Assembly (NCBI RefSeq): GCF_011927785.1
Contig: NZ_JAATJK010000001.1
Span: forward strand, 1,798,001-1,862,000
Reading direction: 5' to 3'
Length of the DNA: 64,000 bases
Source: Micromonospora profundi
GTDB lineage: Bacteria; Actinomycetota; Actinomycetes; Mycobacteriales; Micromonosporaceae
Part shown: positions 1-7,285 of the stretch, one piece after another
Position numbering within the stretch: position 1 is the first letter of the stretch
Layout of the letters: each line of letters begins with the position of its first letter
The notes under the pieces: model-generated
Databases searched by the model: none
Seen by the model: the letters and a program-made list of their open reading frames with translations, nothing else
Told to the model about the DNA's origin: nothing
Position numbers and translations under genes: made by a program

Positions 1-267
1 CGGTCGCTGACCTCCACCGACGCGCTCCAGGCGTTCTACGCCAACGCCGGCGCGATCACCGCCGACACGACGATCGACGTGTCGCAGGGCGGTCCTGCCG
101 TGACCACGATCGTCTCGGAGATCAAGACCGGCAAGCCCGCGCCGCACGTGGCGCTCTCCTCCAAGTCGATCGACCTGATGGGCAGGCTCTCCCAGCAGTT
201 GCTGAGCGGTTCGGTCACCGTCGACGAGGTCGTGAAGCAGATGGCCGCTTCCGACGCGGCGGGCTGA
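1..267 (+). CDS. Sugar ABC transporter solute-binding protein, C-terminal end (partial)
   Basis: The window opens inside this gene: the first frame is open from base 1 for 88 codons to TGA at 265-267. The visible tail has the pattern of the last helices of CUT1 extracellular sugar-binding proteins (ending SGSVTVDEVVKQMAASDAAG), and two MalF/MalG-type permeases follow at once. The permease start GTG lies 4 bp after the stop, so the gene is the proximal member of the transporter operon. The signal peptide and ligand-binding part lie outside the window, so the substrate cannot be read here. An internal GTG at 79 is not a real start. Confidence 0.75.
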   Translation, partial: RSLTSTDALQAFYANAGAITADTTIDVSQGGPAVTTIVSEIKTGKPAPHVALSSKSIDLMGRLSQQLLSGSVTVDEVVKQMAASDAAG

Positions 268-271
268 TCTC

Positions 272-1255
272 GTGCCGATCGGAAAGTCGCTCCCGTCGGT
301 CCGTCCGGTCTCGACCGGGCGGGCCGGCGGGGTGCAGCCCACACCGCCCCCGGAGCCCCGCGTTCGCGGCGCCGCCCGGCGTGCCGCCGGTGGCCGCCGC
401 GCCGAACTCCTCGCGCCGTTCGTGCTCGTCGCCCCGGCCGTCCTGATCCTCGTGCTGCTGCGGCTGTGGCCGCTGCTGCTCGGTGTCAACTTCTCCTTCA
501 CCGGCGACGGCGAGCGCGACGGCGCGGCCGTCGGCTTCGACAACTACGTCGACCTGTTCCACGACCCACTGTTCCGGGGCGCGCTGCGCAACGTCGGGTT
601 GCTGGTGCTGCTCCTGCCGGTGGCGGTGGCGATCCCGGGCATCATCGCCACGTTCATCTACCTGCGCGTGCCGGGTCACCGGTTCTACCGCAGCGTCTAC
701 TTCTTCCCCGCCGTGCTGTCCCCGGTCATCGTCGGCGCGATCTTCAACCTCCTGCTGTCCTTCGACGGCCCTGTCAACTCCGTGCTCGGCGCGGTCGGCA
801 TCGGCCCCGTGGACTGGCTCGGCGACCCGGACGTCGCCATGTTCGCAGTCGTCGGCGTCCACATCTGGGCGACCTTCGGGATGGCGCTCGTGGTGTTCCT
901 GGCCGGCTTCGCGACCCTGGACGGCACGCTGCTTGACGCCGCCCGGGTCGACGGCGCGTCACTGGGCCAGGTCATCCGACACGTCATCATCCCCAGCCTC
1001 ACCCGCACCATCCAGTTCGTCTTCGTGACCACGATGATCGGGATGCTGACCTCGATGTTCGGCCTGCTCTACGTCATGACCACCGGCGGTCCCGAGGGTT
1101 CGACGTACCTGCCGGAGTACTACATCTGGATCCAGCAGGGCCAGATGAACCGTCCGGCGCTCGCGTCGGCCGCGTCGACGGTCCTCTTCGTCATCATGCT
1201 CGTCGTCGGGCTGCTGCAACTCAAACTGCTCCGACGATCCGGGAAGGTGGACTGA
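272..1255 (+). CDS. CUT1 sugar ABC transporter permease, MalF type
   Basis: Integral membrane subunit of a carbohydrate importer (327 aa, GTG start). A roughly 45-residue arginine/proline-rich cytoplasmic N-terminus precedes six hydrophobic segments, the first near residues 48-68. The binding-protein-dependent permease loop is present as DAARVDGASLGQVIRHVIIPSL, the EAA motif that contacts the ATPase. It sits 4 bp after the binding-protein fragment and its TGA shares one base with the next ATG (TGATG), so the two permeases are translationally coupled. No ATPase is encoded in this operon, which is usual for actinobacterial CUT1 systems that share an MsiK-type ATPase. Substrate unknown; the downstream enzymes suggest a deoxy- or acid-forming sugar. 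Confidence 0.9.
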   Translation: MPIGKSLPSVRPVSTGRAGGVQPTPPPEPRVRGAARRAAGGRRAELLAPFVLVAPAVLILVLLRLWPLLLGVNFSFTGDGERDGAAVGFDNYVDLFHDPLFRGALRNVGLLVLLLPVAVAIPGIIATFIYLRVPGHRFYRSVYFFPAVLSPVIVGAIFNLLLSFDGPVNSVLGAVGIGPVDWLGDPDVAMFAVVGVHIWATFGMALVVFLAGFATLDGTLLDAARVDGASLGQVIRHVIIPSLTRTIQFVFVTTMIGMLTSMFGLLYVMTTGGPEGSTYLPEYYIWIQQGQMNRPALASAASTVLFVIMLVVGLLQLKLLRRSGKVD

Positions 1256-2082
1256 TGTCCCGCGTCCGACTGGGCCGCTGGCTGCTCGTCATCCCGATGG
1301 GGTTGCTCGCCCTCGCGACGATCTACCCGCTGTTGTTCACCGCCAACGTCGCGATGAAGACCCGGCGGGAGTACATCCTCGACCGTTTCTCCCTGGCCGA
1401 CTCCCTGCGCCTGGAGAACATCACCACGGCGTGGAGCAGCGTCGGGATGGCCCGGTACGCCGCGAACTCGGTGCTCGTGGTGGCCTGCTCGGTGTTCCTG
1501 CTGCTGCTGTTCGGCTCGATGGCCGGTTTCGCGTTGAGCCAACTGCGGTTCCGTGGCTCGTCGGCGTTGTTCATCGGCTGCCTCGCGGCGCTCTTCGTAC
1601 CCTTCCAAGTGATCATGGTGCCGCTGGCACGGATCATGGCGGACACCGGTCTCGTCGACACGTATCCGGGGCTGATCCTCGCCTACGTCGCGCAGTTCCT
1701 GCCGTTCACGATCTTCCTGATGGCCAGCTACTACAAGACCATCCCGGCGGAGATCGTCGACGCGGCGCGGATCGACGGCAACAGCGTGTACGGCGTCTAC
1801 GGCCGGATCATGCTGCCGCTGGGCGCTCCGGCGCTGCTGTCGGTAGGCATCCTCAACACCCTGTTCTGCTGGAACGACGTGCTCATCGCGCTGCTGATGA
1901 TGCCGTCGGCCGACCATCGCACCCTGATGGTCGGGGTGACCTCGCTACGCGGGCAGTACTCCGAGGACATCCCGACGTTCGCCTCCGGGGTGCTCATCGC
2001 CGCGATTCCCGTCCTGGCGATCTACCTGTTCCTTCAGCGCCAGATCGCCGACGGCGTCGCCGCTGGTTCCACGAAAGGCTGA
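1255..2082 (+). CDS. CUT1 sugar ABC transporter permease, MalG type
   Basis: Second membrane subunit (275 aa) of the importer, with six predicted membrane spans beginning with a hydrophobic stretch at residues 10-30. The EAA motif reads EIVDAARIDGNSVYGVYGRIMLPLG around residues 165-190, typical of MalG proteins. The start ATG overlaps the preceding stop by one base, and the next gene starts one base after the TGA, so transport and catabolic genes form one tightly packed transcript. Length and topology are ordinary for the family. Confidence 0.9.
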   Translation: MSRVRLGRWLLVIPMGLLALATIYPLLFTANVAMKTRREYILDRFSLADSLRLENITTAWSSVGMARYAANSVLVVACSVFLLLLFGSMAGFALSQLRFRGSSALFIGCLAALFVPFQVIMVPLARIMADTGLVDTYPGLILAYVAQFLPFTIFLMASYYKTIPAEIVDAARIDGNSVYGVYGRIMLPLGAPALLSVGILNTLFCWNDVLIALLMMPSADHRTLMVGVTSLRGQYSEDIPTFASGVLIAAIPVLAIYLFLQRQIADGVAAGSTKG

Positions 2083-2083
2083 T

Positions 2084-3319
2084 ATGCGCATCACCGGGTA
2101 TCGAACCCTGACGACCGTCCAGCAGTGGGGTCGGCCCGTCGGCGACGCCAACGGCATCCTTCCCCACGGCGTCACCACTGTGCCGATCGTCATCGTCGAG
2201 ACCGATGAGGGAATCAGCGGCGTCGGCCTGGGGCCGGCCGTGGAGATCGAGGCGATCTTCGCGGCCATCGAGGGGGAGGATCCCCGCGCGGTGACCACAC
2301 TGTACGACCGGATGCTCCGGCAGACCTTCAAGGCCGGCCACGGGGGCCCGGTGTTCGGGACCGTCGGCGCGCTCGACACCGCCCTGTGGGACATCAAGGC
2401 GCAGGTGGCCGGCGAGCCGCTCTGGCGGCTGCTCGGTGGCCGGGACCGACACGTTCCGGCGTACGCCTCCGGTCTGGACATCGGCCTGAGCGACGACGAA
2501 CTCGTCGCGGAGTACGAGGTCTACGCCGGGTACGGCCTGCGTGCCGCCAAGCTCAAGGGCGGCCTCGACATCGAACGGGACCGCCAGCGGCTCGCCCTGG
2601 TGCGCGACGTGCTCACCGAGGCGGGCCACGGCCGTCGACCCGGCCTGATGCTCGACGTCAACGAGGCGTGGTCGCGCAAGCAGGCCGTCCGGCACGTCTG
2701 CGAACTGGAGCGCACAGTCGATCTGGTGTGGATCGAGGAGCCGGTGCGGCGGTGGGACGCCGAGGGTCTGGCCGCCGTCGGCCGTGGTGTCCGCGCGGCG
2801 GTCGCCAGTGGCGAGAACCTCACCGGACTGGAGCAGTACCGGCCGCTGATCGGCGCGGGCGCCCTCGACATCGTCCAGTCGGCCGCCGTCTGGGGCGTCA
2901 CCCACTTCCTGCGGGTGGCAGCCCTGGCGCATGCCCACGACCTGCCGGTGAGCCCCATCGGCAACAGCCCGATCGGTCTGCTGCACGCCGCGACCTCGAT
3001 CCCCAACCACCTGGTGAGCGAGTTGCAGGACCTGCGGCCGCCGGTGGGCCTCGACGTCGACCTGCACATCGCCGACGGCGCCTTCGTCCTCGGCGACGCG
3101 CCCGGCCTCGGCATCCGGGTCGACGAGGCGACGATCCTGGCGGCCGGCCACCGGCCGGGCAACCCGAGCGCGGACAGCCCGAACGTCCGCCCGGAGCGGG
3201 CCGGCCTACGCCTGCTCGCGGAGGCCGACGATGCCGCTGCCACGCCGGCGCTGCGGGTCGAGTCCCTGCTCGCCGACGCCGTCGCGGCCCACCAGGACGC
3301 CGCACCCGTCCGGCGTTGA
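2084..3319 (+). CDS. Enolase-superfamily (MR/MLE) acid-sugar dehydratase-like protein
   Basis: A 411-residue protein of the mandelate racemase/muconate lactonising group. A capping domain (about 1-125) is followed by a TIM barrel with the KxK catalytic pair K156/K158 (AAKLKGG), metal ligands D191 (MLDVNEAW), E218 (WIEEPV) and E244 (SGENL). Family members usually abstract the proton alpha to a carboxylate of an aldonate. Odd points: where acid-sugar dehydratases such as the FucD at 37 kb have the catalytic histidine (CPHAGG), this protein reads SPIGNSP, and it carries a C-terminal tail of about 60 residues. Its reaction may therefore be epimerisation or an atypical dehydration. The neighbouring SDR, lactonase and aldo/keto reductase suggest a non-phosphorylative sugar pathway. 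Substrate not assigned. Confidence 0.82.
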   Translation: MRITGYRTLTTVQQWGRPVGDANGILPHGVTTVPIVIVETDEGISGVGLGPAVEIEAIFAAIEGEDPRAVTTLYDRMLRQTFKAGHGGPVFGTVGALDTALWDIKAQVAGEPLWRLLGGRDRHVPAYASGLDIGLSDDELVAEYEVYAGYGLRAAKLKGGLDIERDRQRLALVRDVLTEAGHGRRPGLMLDVNEAWSRKQAVRHVCELERTVDLVWIEEPVRRWDAEGLAAVGRGVRAAVASGENLTGLEQYRPLIGAGALDIVQSAAVWGVTHFLRVAALAHAHDLPVSPIGNSPIGLLHAATSIPNHLVSELQDLRPPVGLDVDLHIADGAFVLGDAPGLGIRVDEATILAAGHRPGNPSADSPNVRPERAGLRLLAEADDAAATPALRVESLLADAVAAHQDAAPVRR

Positions 3320-3594
3320 TCCCGCCGGGCCAGCCCGGCCCGGAACCCGCCATCACCGAAAGGACCCCGAGTGTCATCCTCGCTCGTAGCCTCCAGACGG
3401 ACATCGACGACGCTCGCCGCCAGGCCGACGGCTGGCGCCCGCACCGGGCCGCTGACCACGCCGGCAGGGACCACCCGGCCGAACCGACCCAGCCCGACCA
3501 GGGCCCGCATCCTCGGGTCGCGGATGCGCGGCAACACAGCAGACGTCCGACCGTACGCAGCGGCGGAACCCCACCACGTCGAGACGGAGCAGCG
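3320..3594 (+). other. Gap inside the catabolic operon with a doubtful small ORF
   Basis: This 275-bp stretch separates two genes of an otherwise overlapping operon. A GTG at 3371 preceded by GAAAGGA opens a 75-codon frame ending at 3598, overlapping the GTG start of the alcohol dehydrogenase, which would fit a coupled small gene. The product is rich in Thr, Arg and Pro, has no recognisable domain, and other frames are equally open, so coding is unproven. It may be a degraded gene. No clear terminator or palindrome was seen. Confidence 0.3.
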
Positions 3595-4623
3595 GTGAAG
3601 GCAGTTGTCTACCGGGGGGCACGGGACCTCGCCATCGAGGATCACGCCCCGCAGGCACCAGGTCCCGGGCAGGTACGGATCGAGGTGGCGTACACCGGGA
3701 TCTGCGGCACGGACCTGCACATCTTCCACGGCGACATGGACGCGCGGGTGGGCGCCTCGGCGGTCCTCGGGCACGAGATGTCCGGCCGGATCGCCGCCAT
3801 CGGTGAGGGTGTGACCGGTTGGTCGGTCGGGCAGGCGGTCACTGTGATGCCGACGCGCGCCTGCGGGCGCTGCCCGGCGTGCCGCCGGGGCGACTCGCAC
3901 ATCTGTCATTCAATGGATTTCCTTGGCATCGACTCGCCGGGTGCCATGCAGTCGTCGTGGACGGTCCCGGCGGATCTGGTGCTTGCGCTCCCCGACGACC
4001 TTCCACTTGACCACGCGGCACTCGTCGAGCCGGTGGCGGTGGCGGTGCACGACGTCGGCCGTGGGCGGATCGTGCCGGGCGAGCAGGTAGTGGTGGTGGG
4101 TGGCGGGCCGGTCGGAGTGCTCATCGCCGCAGTGGCCCGCGACCGTGGCGCGCAGGTACTGCTCGTCGAGCCGGACGGCTTCCGCCGGTCGGTGGCAGCC
4201 AGGATCGGGATCGAGGCCGTCGATCCGGGGCCGACCGACGTGGTGGCGCTTGTGAACGAGCGGACCGGCGGCGCGGGCGCGGACGTGGCGTTCGAGGTGT
4301 CCGGCTCGGCCGGCGGGGTCGGCACTGCCGTCGACGTGCTGACGACCCGTGGCCGGTTGGTGCTGGTGGCGATCCACCCGCAGCCACGTCCGGTGAATCT
4401 GCACCGGTTCTTCTGGCGTGAGTTGGAGTTGGTGGGTGCGCGGTTGTACCAGCGTGCGGATGTGGCCGAGGCGATCCGGCTCGTCGCGGCGGGGGTCGTG
4501 CCGGCCCGGGAGCTGATCTCCCGGGTGCTGCCGGTCGAGGATGTCACCGACGCGTTCGTGGCACTGGAGGGTGGCGGGGGCGTCCTCAAGGTGCTGCTGG
4601 ACTGGCGGGAGGAGGGCCGATGA
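3595..4623 (+). CDS. Zinc-dependent medium-chain alcohol (polyol) dehydrogenase
   Basis: A 342-residue MDR enzyme starting at GTG 3595 (KAVVYRGARDLAIED). It has the catalytic zinc cysteine in TGICGTDLH, GHEMSG, the structural zinc lobe C-x2-C-x2-C-x7-C (RACGRCPACRRGDSHIC) and the nucleotide-binding glycines GGGPVG. Such enzymes oxidise a secondary hydroxyl of polyols, sugar acids or threonine using NAD(P). Its stop overlaps the next ATG (ATGA). Position between the enolase-superfamily enzyme and the KduD-like SDR suggests it acts on an intermediate of the same sugar. A much longer open frame runs in from upstream but the conserved N-terminus begins here. Confidence 0.88.
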   Translation: MKAVVYRGARDLAIEDHAPQAPGPGQVRIEVAYTGICGTDLHIFHGDMDARVGASAVLGHEMSGRIAAIGEGVTGWSVGQAVTVMPTRACGRCPACRRGDSHICHSMDFLGIDSPGAMQSSWTVPADLVLALPDDLPLDHAALVEPVAVAVHDVGRGRIVPGEQVVVVGGGPVGVLIAAVARDRGAQVLLVEPDGFRRSVAARIGIEAVDPGPTDVVALVNERTGGAGADVAFEVSGSAGGVGTAVDVLTTRGRLVLVAIHPQPRPVNLHRFFWRELELVGARLYQRADVAEAIRLVAAGVVPARELISRVLPVEDVTDAFVALEGGGGVLKVLLDWREEGR

Positions 4624-5381
4624 GCGCGTTGTTCGACCTTTCCGGACGCACCGCGCTGGTGACCGGCGCCCGGCGGGGCATCGGCCTGGCGATGGCGGAG
4701 GCCCTGGCGCTCGCCGGTGCGGACGTCATCGGGGTGTCGGCGCAGTTGGAGTCCGAGGGCAGTGCGGTGGAGCAGCGGGTCCGGGCCGCTGGTCGCCGGT
4801 TCACCGGCTTCCGGACGGACCTGGGGGACCGCGCGGCGGTCTACCGGCTGGTCGAGGACGTCGCCGCGCTCGGCTCGGTGGACATCCTTGTCAACAACGG
4901 TGGGACGATCGCCCGCGCGCCGGCGGTGGATCACCCCGACGAGATGTGGGATCGGGTGGTGCAGGTGAACCTGTCCAGTCAGTTCGTGTTGAGCCGGGAG
5001 ATCGGTCGGCAGATGGTCGACAGGGGCCACGGCAAGGTCATTTTCACCGCCTCGCTGCTCAGCTTCCAGGGCGGCATCAACGTGGCGAGCTACACCGCGG
5101 CGAAGTCCGGCCTGGCCGGGCTGACCAGGGCACTTGCCAACGAGTGGGCGGGTCGTGGGGTGAACGTCAACGCCATCGCGCCCGGCTACATCGCCACCGA
5201 CAACACACAGGCGCTGCGCGACGACCCCGACCGCAACGAGGCCATCCTGGGCCGGATCCCGGCCGGCCGGTGGGGACGGGCCGACGACCTGGCCGGCGCC
5301 GTCGTCTTCCTGGCCTCCCCGGCCTCGGACTACGTGCACGGCACCGTCCTGCCCGTCGACGGCGGCTGGCTCGGCCGATGA
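4620..5381 (+). CDS. KduD-like short-chain dehydrogenase/reductase
   Basis: A 253-residue classical SDR. The cofactor motif is TGARRGIG (about residues 16-23), then NNGG, and the catalytic Ser, Tyr and Lys lie in ASLLSFQGGI...SYTAAKSG. The stretches SLLSFQGGI, LANEWAGRGVNVNAIAPGYIATDNT, RIPAGRWG and ASDYVHGTVLPVDGGW match the pattern of KduD, 2-dehydro-3-deoxy-D-gluconate 5-dehydrogenase / 2-deoxy-D-gluconate 3-dehydrogenase, from memory of that family. In the oxidative L-fucose route an SDR oxidises 2-keto-3-deoxy-L-fuconate, and this protein could do the equivalent step. Both ends overlap neighbours by 4 bp (ATGA), so expression is coupled. Confidence 0.88.
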   Translation: MSALFDLSGRTALVTGARRGIGLAMAEALALAGADVIGVSAQLESEGSAVEQRVRAAGRRFTGFRTDLGDRAAVYRLVEDVAALGSVDILVNNGGTIARAPAVDHPDEMWDRVVQVNLSSQFVLSREIGRQMVDRGHGKVIFTASLLSFQGGINVASYTAAKSGLAGLTRALANEWAGRGVNVNAIAPGYIATDNTQALRDDPDRNEAILGRIPAGRWGRADDLAGAVVFLASPASDYVHGTVLPVDGGWLGR

Positions 5382-6256
5382 TCGCGACGCAGCTGGCCGG
5401 ACGACCCGGCATCGTCGACGCACACCACCACCTCTGGATCCGCGCCCGGCACCCGCAACCGTGGATCGACCCGCACACGATGGCCGCTATCGACAACGAC
5501 TTCACCGCGGCTGACCTCGCCCCGGTGGCACGCGCCGCAGGAGTCACCGAAACGGTCGTCGTGCAGTCCATCGCGTCCGTGGCCGAGACCGAACACCTGC
5601 TGGGCGTCGCTGCCGACGACCCCCTGATCGGCGGTGTCGTCGGCTGGGTCGACCTCAGCGCCGACGACATCGACGAGCGCATCGACAGGCTCCGTGCCGC
5701 ACGCGGCGGGCAGCGGCTGGTCGGCATCCGTGATCTGGTCCAGTCCGAGCCCGACCCCGCGTACCTCGACAGGCGTGACGTCCGGCGGGGCATCGCGGCG
5801 GTCGGCGCCGCCGACCTCACCTTCGACCTGCTGGTCCGCGACCGCCAGCTGCCCGCGGCCATCCGGCTCGTCCGCGACCTGCCCGAGGTGCCGTTCGTCC
5901 TCGACCATCTCGGCAAACCCGCGCTCGGGCAGCGGAGCCTCGGCGACTGGCCCGACGACCTGCGGGCGCTGGCCGCCCAGCCGAACGTCACGGCGAAGCT
6001 CTCCGGGCTCGTGACCGAGGTGGACGGGCCGTCCTGGTCGGCCGCGGACCTGCGGCCCGCCGTCGAGCACGCCCTCGACCTGTTCGGCCCGGACCGCCTC
6101 ATGTTCGGCTCCGACTGGCCGGTGTGCCTGCTCGCCATCTCGTACACCAGGTGGGTCGAGGTGCTCGACGAGCTACTGGAACCACTCGGCGACGCCGAGC
6201 GCGCGGCGATCTGGCGGGACACCGCCCGCCGCTCCTACCGGCTGGGGGCGCCGTGA
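5378..6256 (+). CDS. Amidohydrolase-2 family lactonase, L-fuconolactonase-like
   Basis: A 292-residue TIM-barrel metal hydrolase. The N-terminal metal site is DAHHHLW (HxH), with FVLDHLGKP contributing a further His and MFGSDWPVC the late Asp. This pattern is that of L-fuconolactonase/L-rhamnono-lactonase proteins, which open the 1,4- or 1,5-lactone produced when a sugar is oxidised at C1. The aldo/keto reductase immediately downstream is the natural partner for making the lactone. Start ATG 5378 overlaps the SDR stop and its own stop overlaps the next GTG (GTGA). Confidence 0.86.
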   Translation: MIATQLAGRPGIVDAHHHLWIRARHPQPWIDPHTMAAIDNDFTAADLAPVARAAGVTETVVVQSIASVAETEHLLGVAADDPLIGGVVGWVDLSADDIDERIDRLRAARGGQRLVGIRDLVQSEPDPAYLDRRDVRRGIAAVGAADLTFDLLVRDRQLPAAIRLVRDLPEVPFVLDHLGKPALGQRSLGDWPDDLRALAAQPNVTAKLSGLVTEVDGPSWSAADLRPAVEHALDLFGPDRLMFGSDWPVCLLAISYTRWVEVLDELLEPLGDAERAAIWRDTARRSYRLGAP

Positions 6257-7239
6257 TCTCCCGGGCGCTGCCGCGCCGGCCGGCGGTCCACCTCACCGCC
6301 CTCGGCTTCGGCGCCGCCCAGGGCGGCAACCTGTACCGGGGGACCTCCGACGACGAGTTCGCCGCCGCCGTGGACGCTGCGTGGGCGGCGGGCATCCGAT
6401 ACTTCGACACCGCGCCGCACTACGGGCTCGGGCTGTCCGAGCGGCGCCTCGGCGCTGCCCTGCGGTCCCGCCCCCGCGACGAGTACGTGGTGTCGACGAA
6501 GGTGGGGCGGCTGCTCGTCCCGTCGCCGGAGACCGCACACCAGCGGGACGCCGACGGCTTCGACGTGCCGGCCGACCACCGACGGGTCTGGGACTTCAGC
6601 CGCGACGGCGTACTCCGGTCGTTGGAGGCCAGCCTGGAGCGCACCGGCCTGGACCGGGTCGACGTGGTCTACCTGCACGACCCCGACGAGCACTGGGAGC
6701 AGGCGGTCACCGAGGCCGTTCCGGCGCTGGTCCGGCTGCGCGACGAGGGCGTCATCGGCGCGATCGGCGCGGGCATGAACCAGTCGGCGATGCTTGCCCG
6801 GTTCGTCGAGGAGACCGATGTCGACGTCATGATGTGCGCCGGCCGGTACACACTGCTGGAGCAGGGCGCGCTTGCCGACCTCCTGCCCGCCGCGCAGGCC
6901 TGCGGGGTCGGCGTGGTGATCGCCGGGGTCTACAACTCGGGGCTGCTGGCCCGCGACCGGCCGCCGGCCGACGCTGTCTACAACTATGAGCAGGCCCCGC
7001 CGGAGCTGATCGAGCGTGCCCGGCAGATCGCCGACGTGTGCGAGGCCTACGGCGTGACCCTGCCGCAGGCGGCACTGGCGTACGTCCGCCAGCACCAGGC
7101 CGTCGTCTCGACCGTCGTCGGCCTGCGCGACGTGGCCCAGGTGACCGAGACCCTGCGCCGGTCCGAGGCCGACGTCCCGAACGAGCTCTGGCCGGCGTTG
7201 CGCGCGGCCGGGCTGCTCGGGACGTCGACACTTAGCTGA
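6253..7239 (+). CDS. Aldo/keto reductase, sugar 1-dehydrogenase (L-fucose dehydrogenase) type
   Basis: An AKR barrel protein of 328 residues with the Asp-Tyr-Lys-His tetrad: D and Y in RYFDTAPHYGLG, K in VVSTKVG and H in VVYLHDPD. The motif set and the DFSRDGVLRSLEASLERTGL segment are typical of D-threo-aldose/L-fucose dehydrogenases, which oxidise the sugar C1 to a lactone with NAD(P). The start is taken as GTG 6253, overlapping the lactonase stop by 4 bp; the frame is open upstream but a start there would overlap the lactonase by 130 bp. It is the last gene of the operon, followed by a strong terminator. Substrate inferred, not shown. Confidence 0.87.
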   Translation: MISRALPRRPAVHLTALGFGAAQGGNLYRGTSDDEFAAAVDAAWAAGIRYFDTAPHYGLGLSERRLGAALRSRPRDEYVVSTKVGRLLVPSPETAHQRDADGFDVPADHRRVWDFSRDGVLRSLEASLERTGLDRVDVVYLHDPDEHWEQAVTEAVPALVRLRDEGVIGAIGAGMNQSAMLARFVEETDVDVMMCAGRYTLLEQGALADLLPAAQACGVGVVIAGVYNSGLLARDRPPADAVYNYEQAPPELIERARQIADVCEAYGVTLPQAALAYVRQHQAVVSTVVGLRDVAQVTETLRRSEADVPNELWPALRAAGLLGTSTLS

Positions 7240-7246
7240 CGACGGT

Positions 7247-7279
7247 GCGCCGGCCACCCGAGGATCGGGTGGCCGGCGC
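7247..7279. terminator. Bidirectional terminator between convergent genes
   Basis: A perfect 15-bp stem (7247-7261 pairs with 7265-7279, loop GGA), almost all G and C, sits between the ends of the AKR gene (+) and the ThuA protein gene (-). No T-run follows on the plus strand, as is common in high-GC actinomycetes. Confidence 0.75.
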
Positions 7280-7285
7280 CGGCCG

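Noticed and set aside
215..6256. Very long open frames opposite or inside the catabolic genes (for example 2386-4623 and 4541-6256 plus, 1994-3151 minus)
   Set aside because: They overlap genes with intact family motifs, have Arg/Pro/Ala-biased composition with no domains, and arise from the GC-rich third positions of the real frames.
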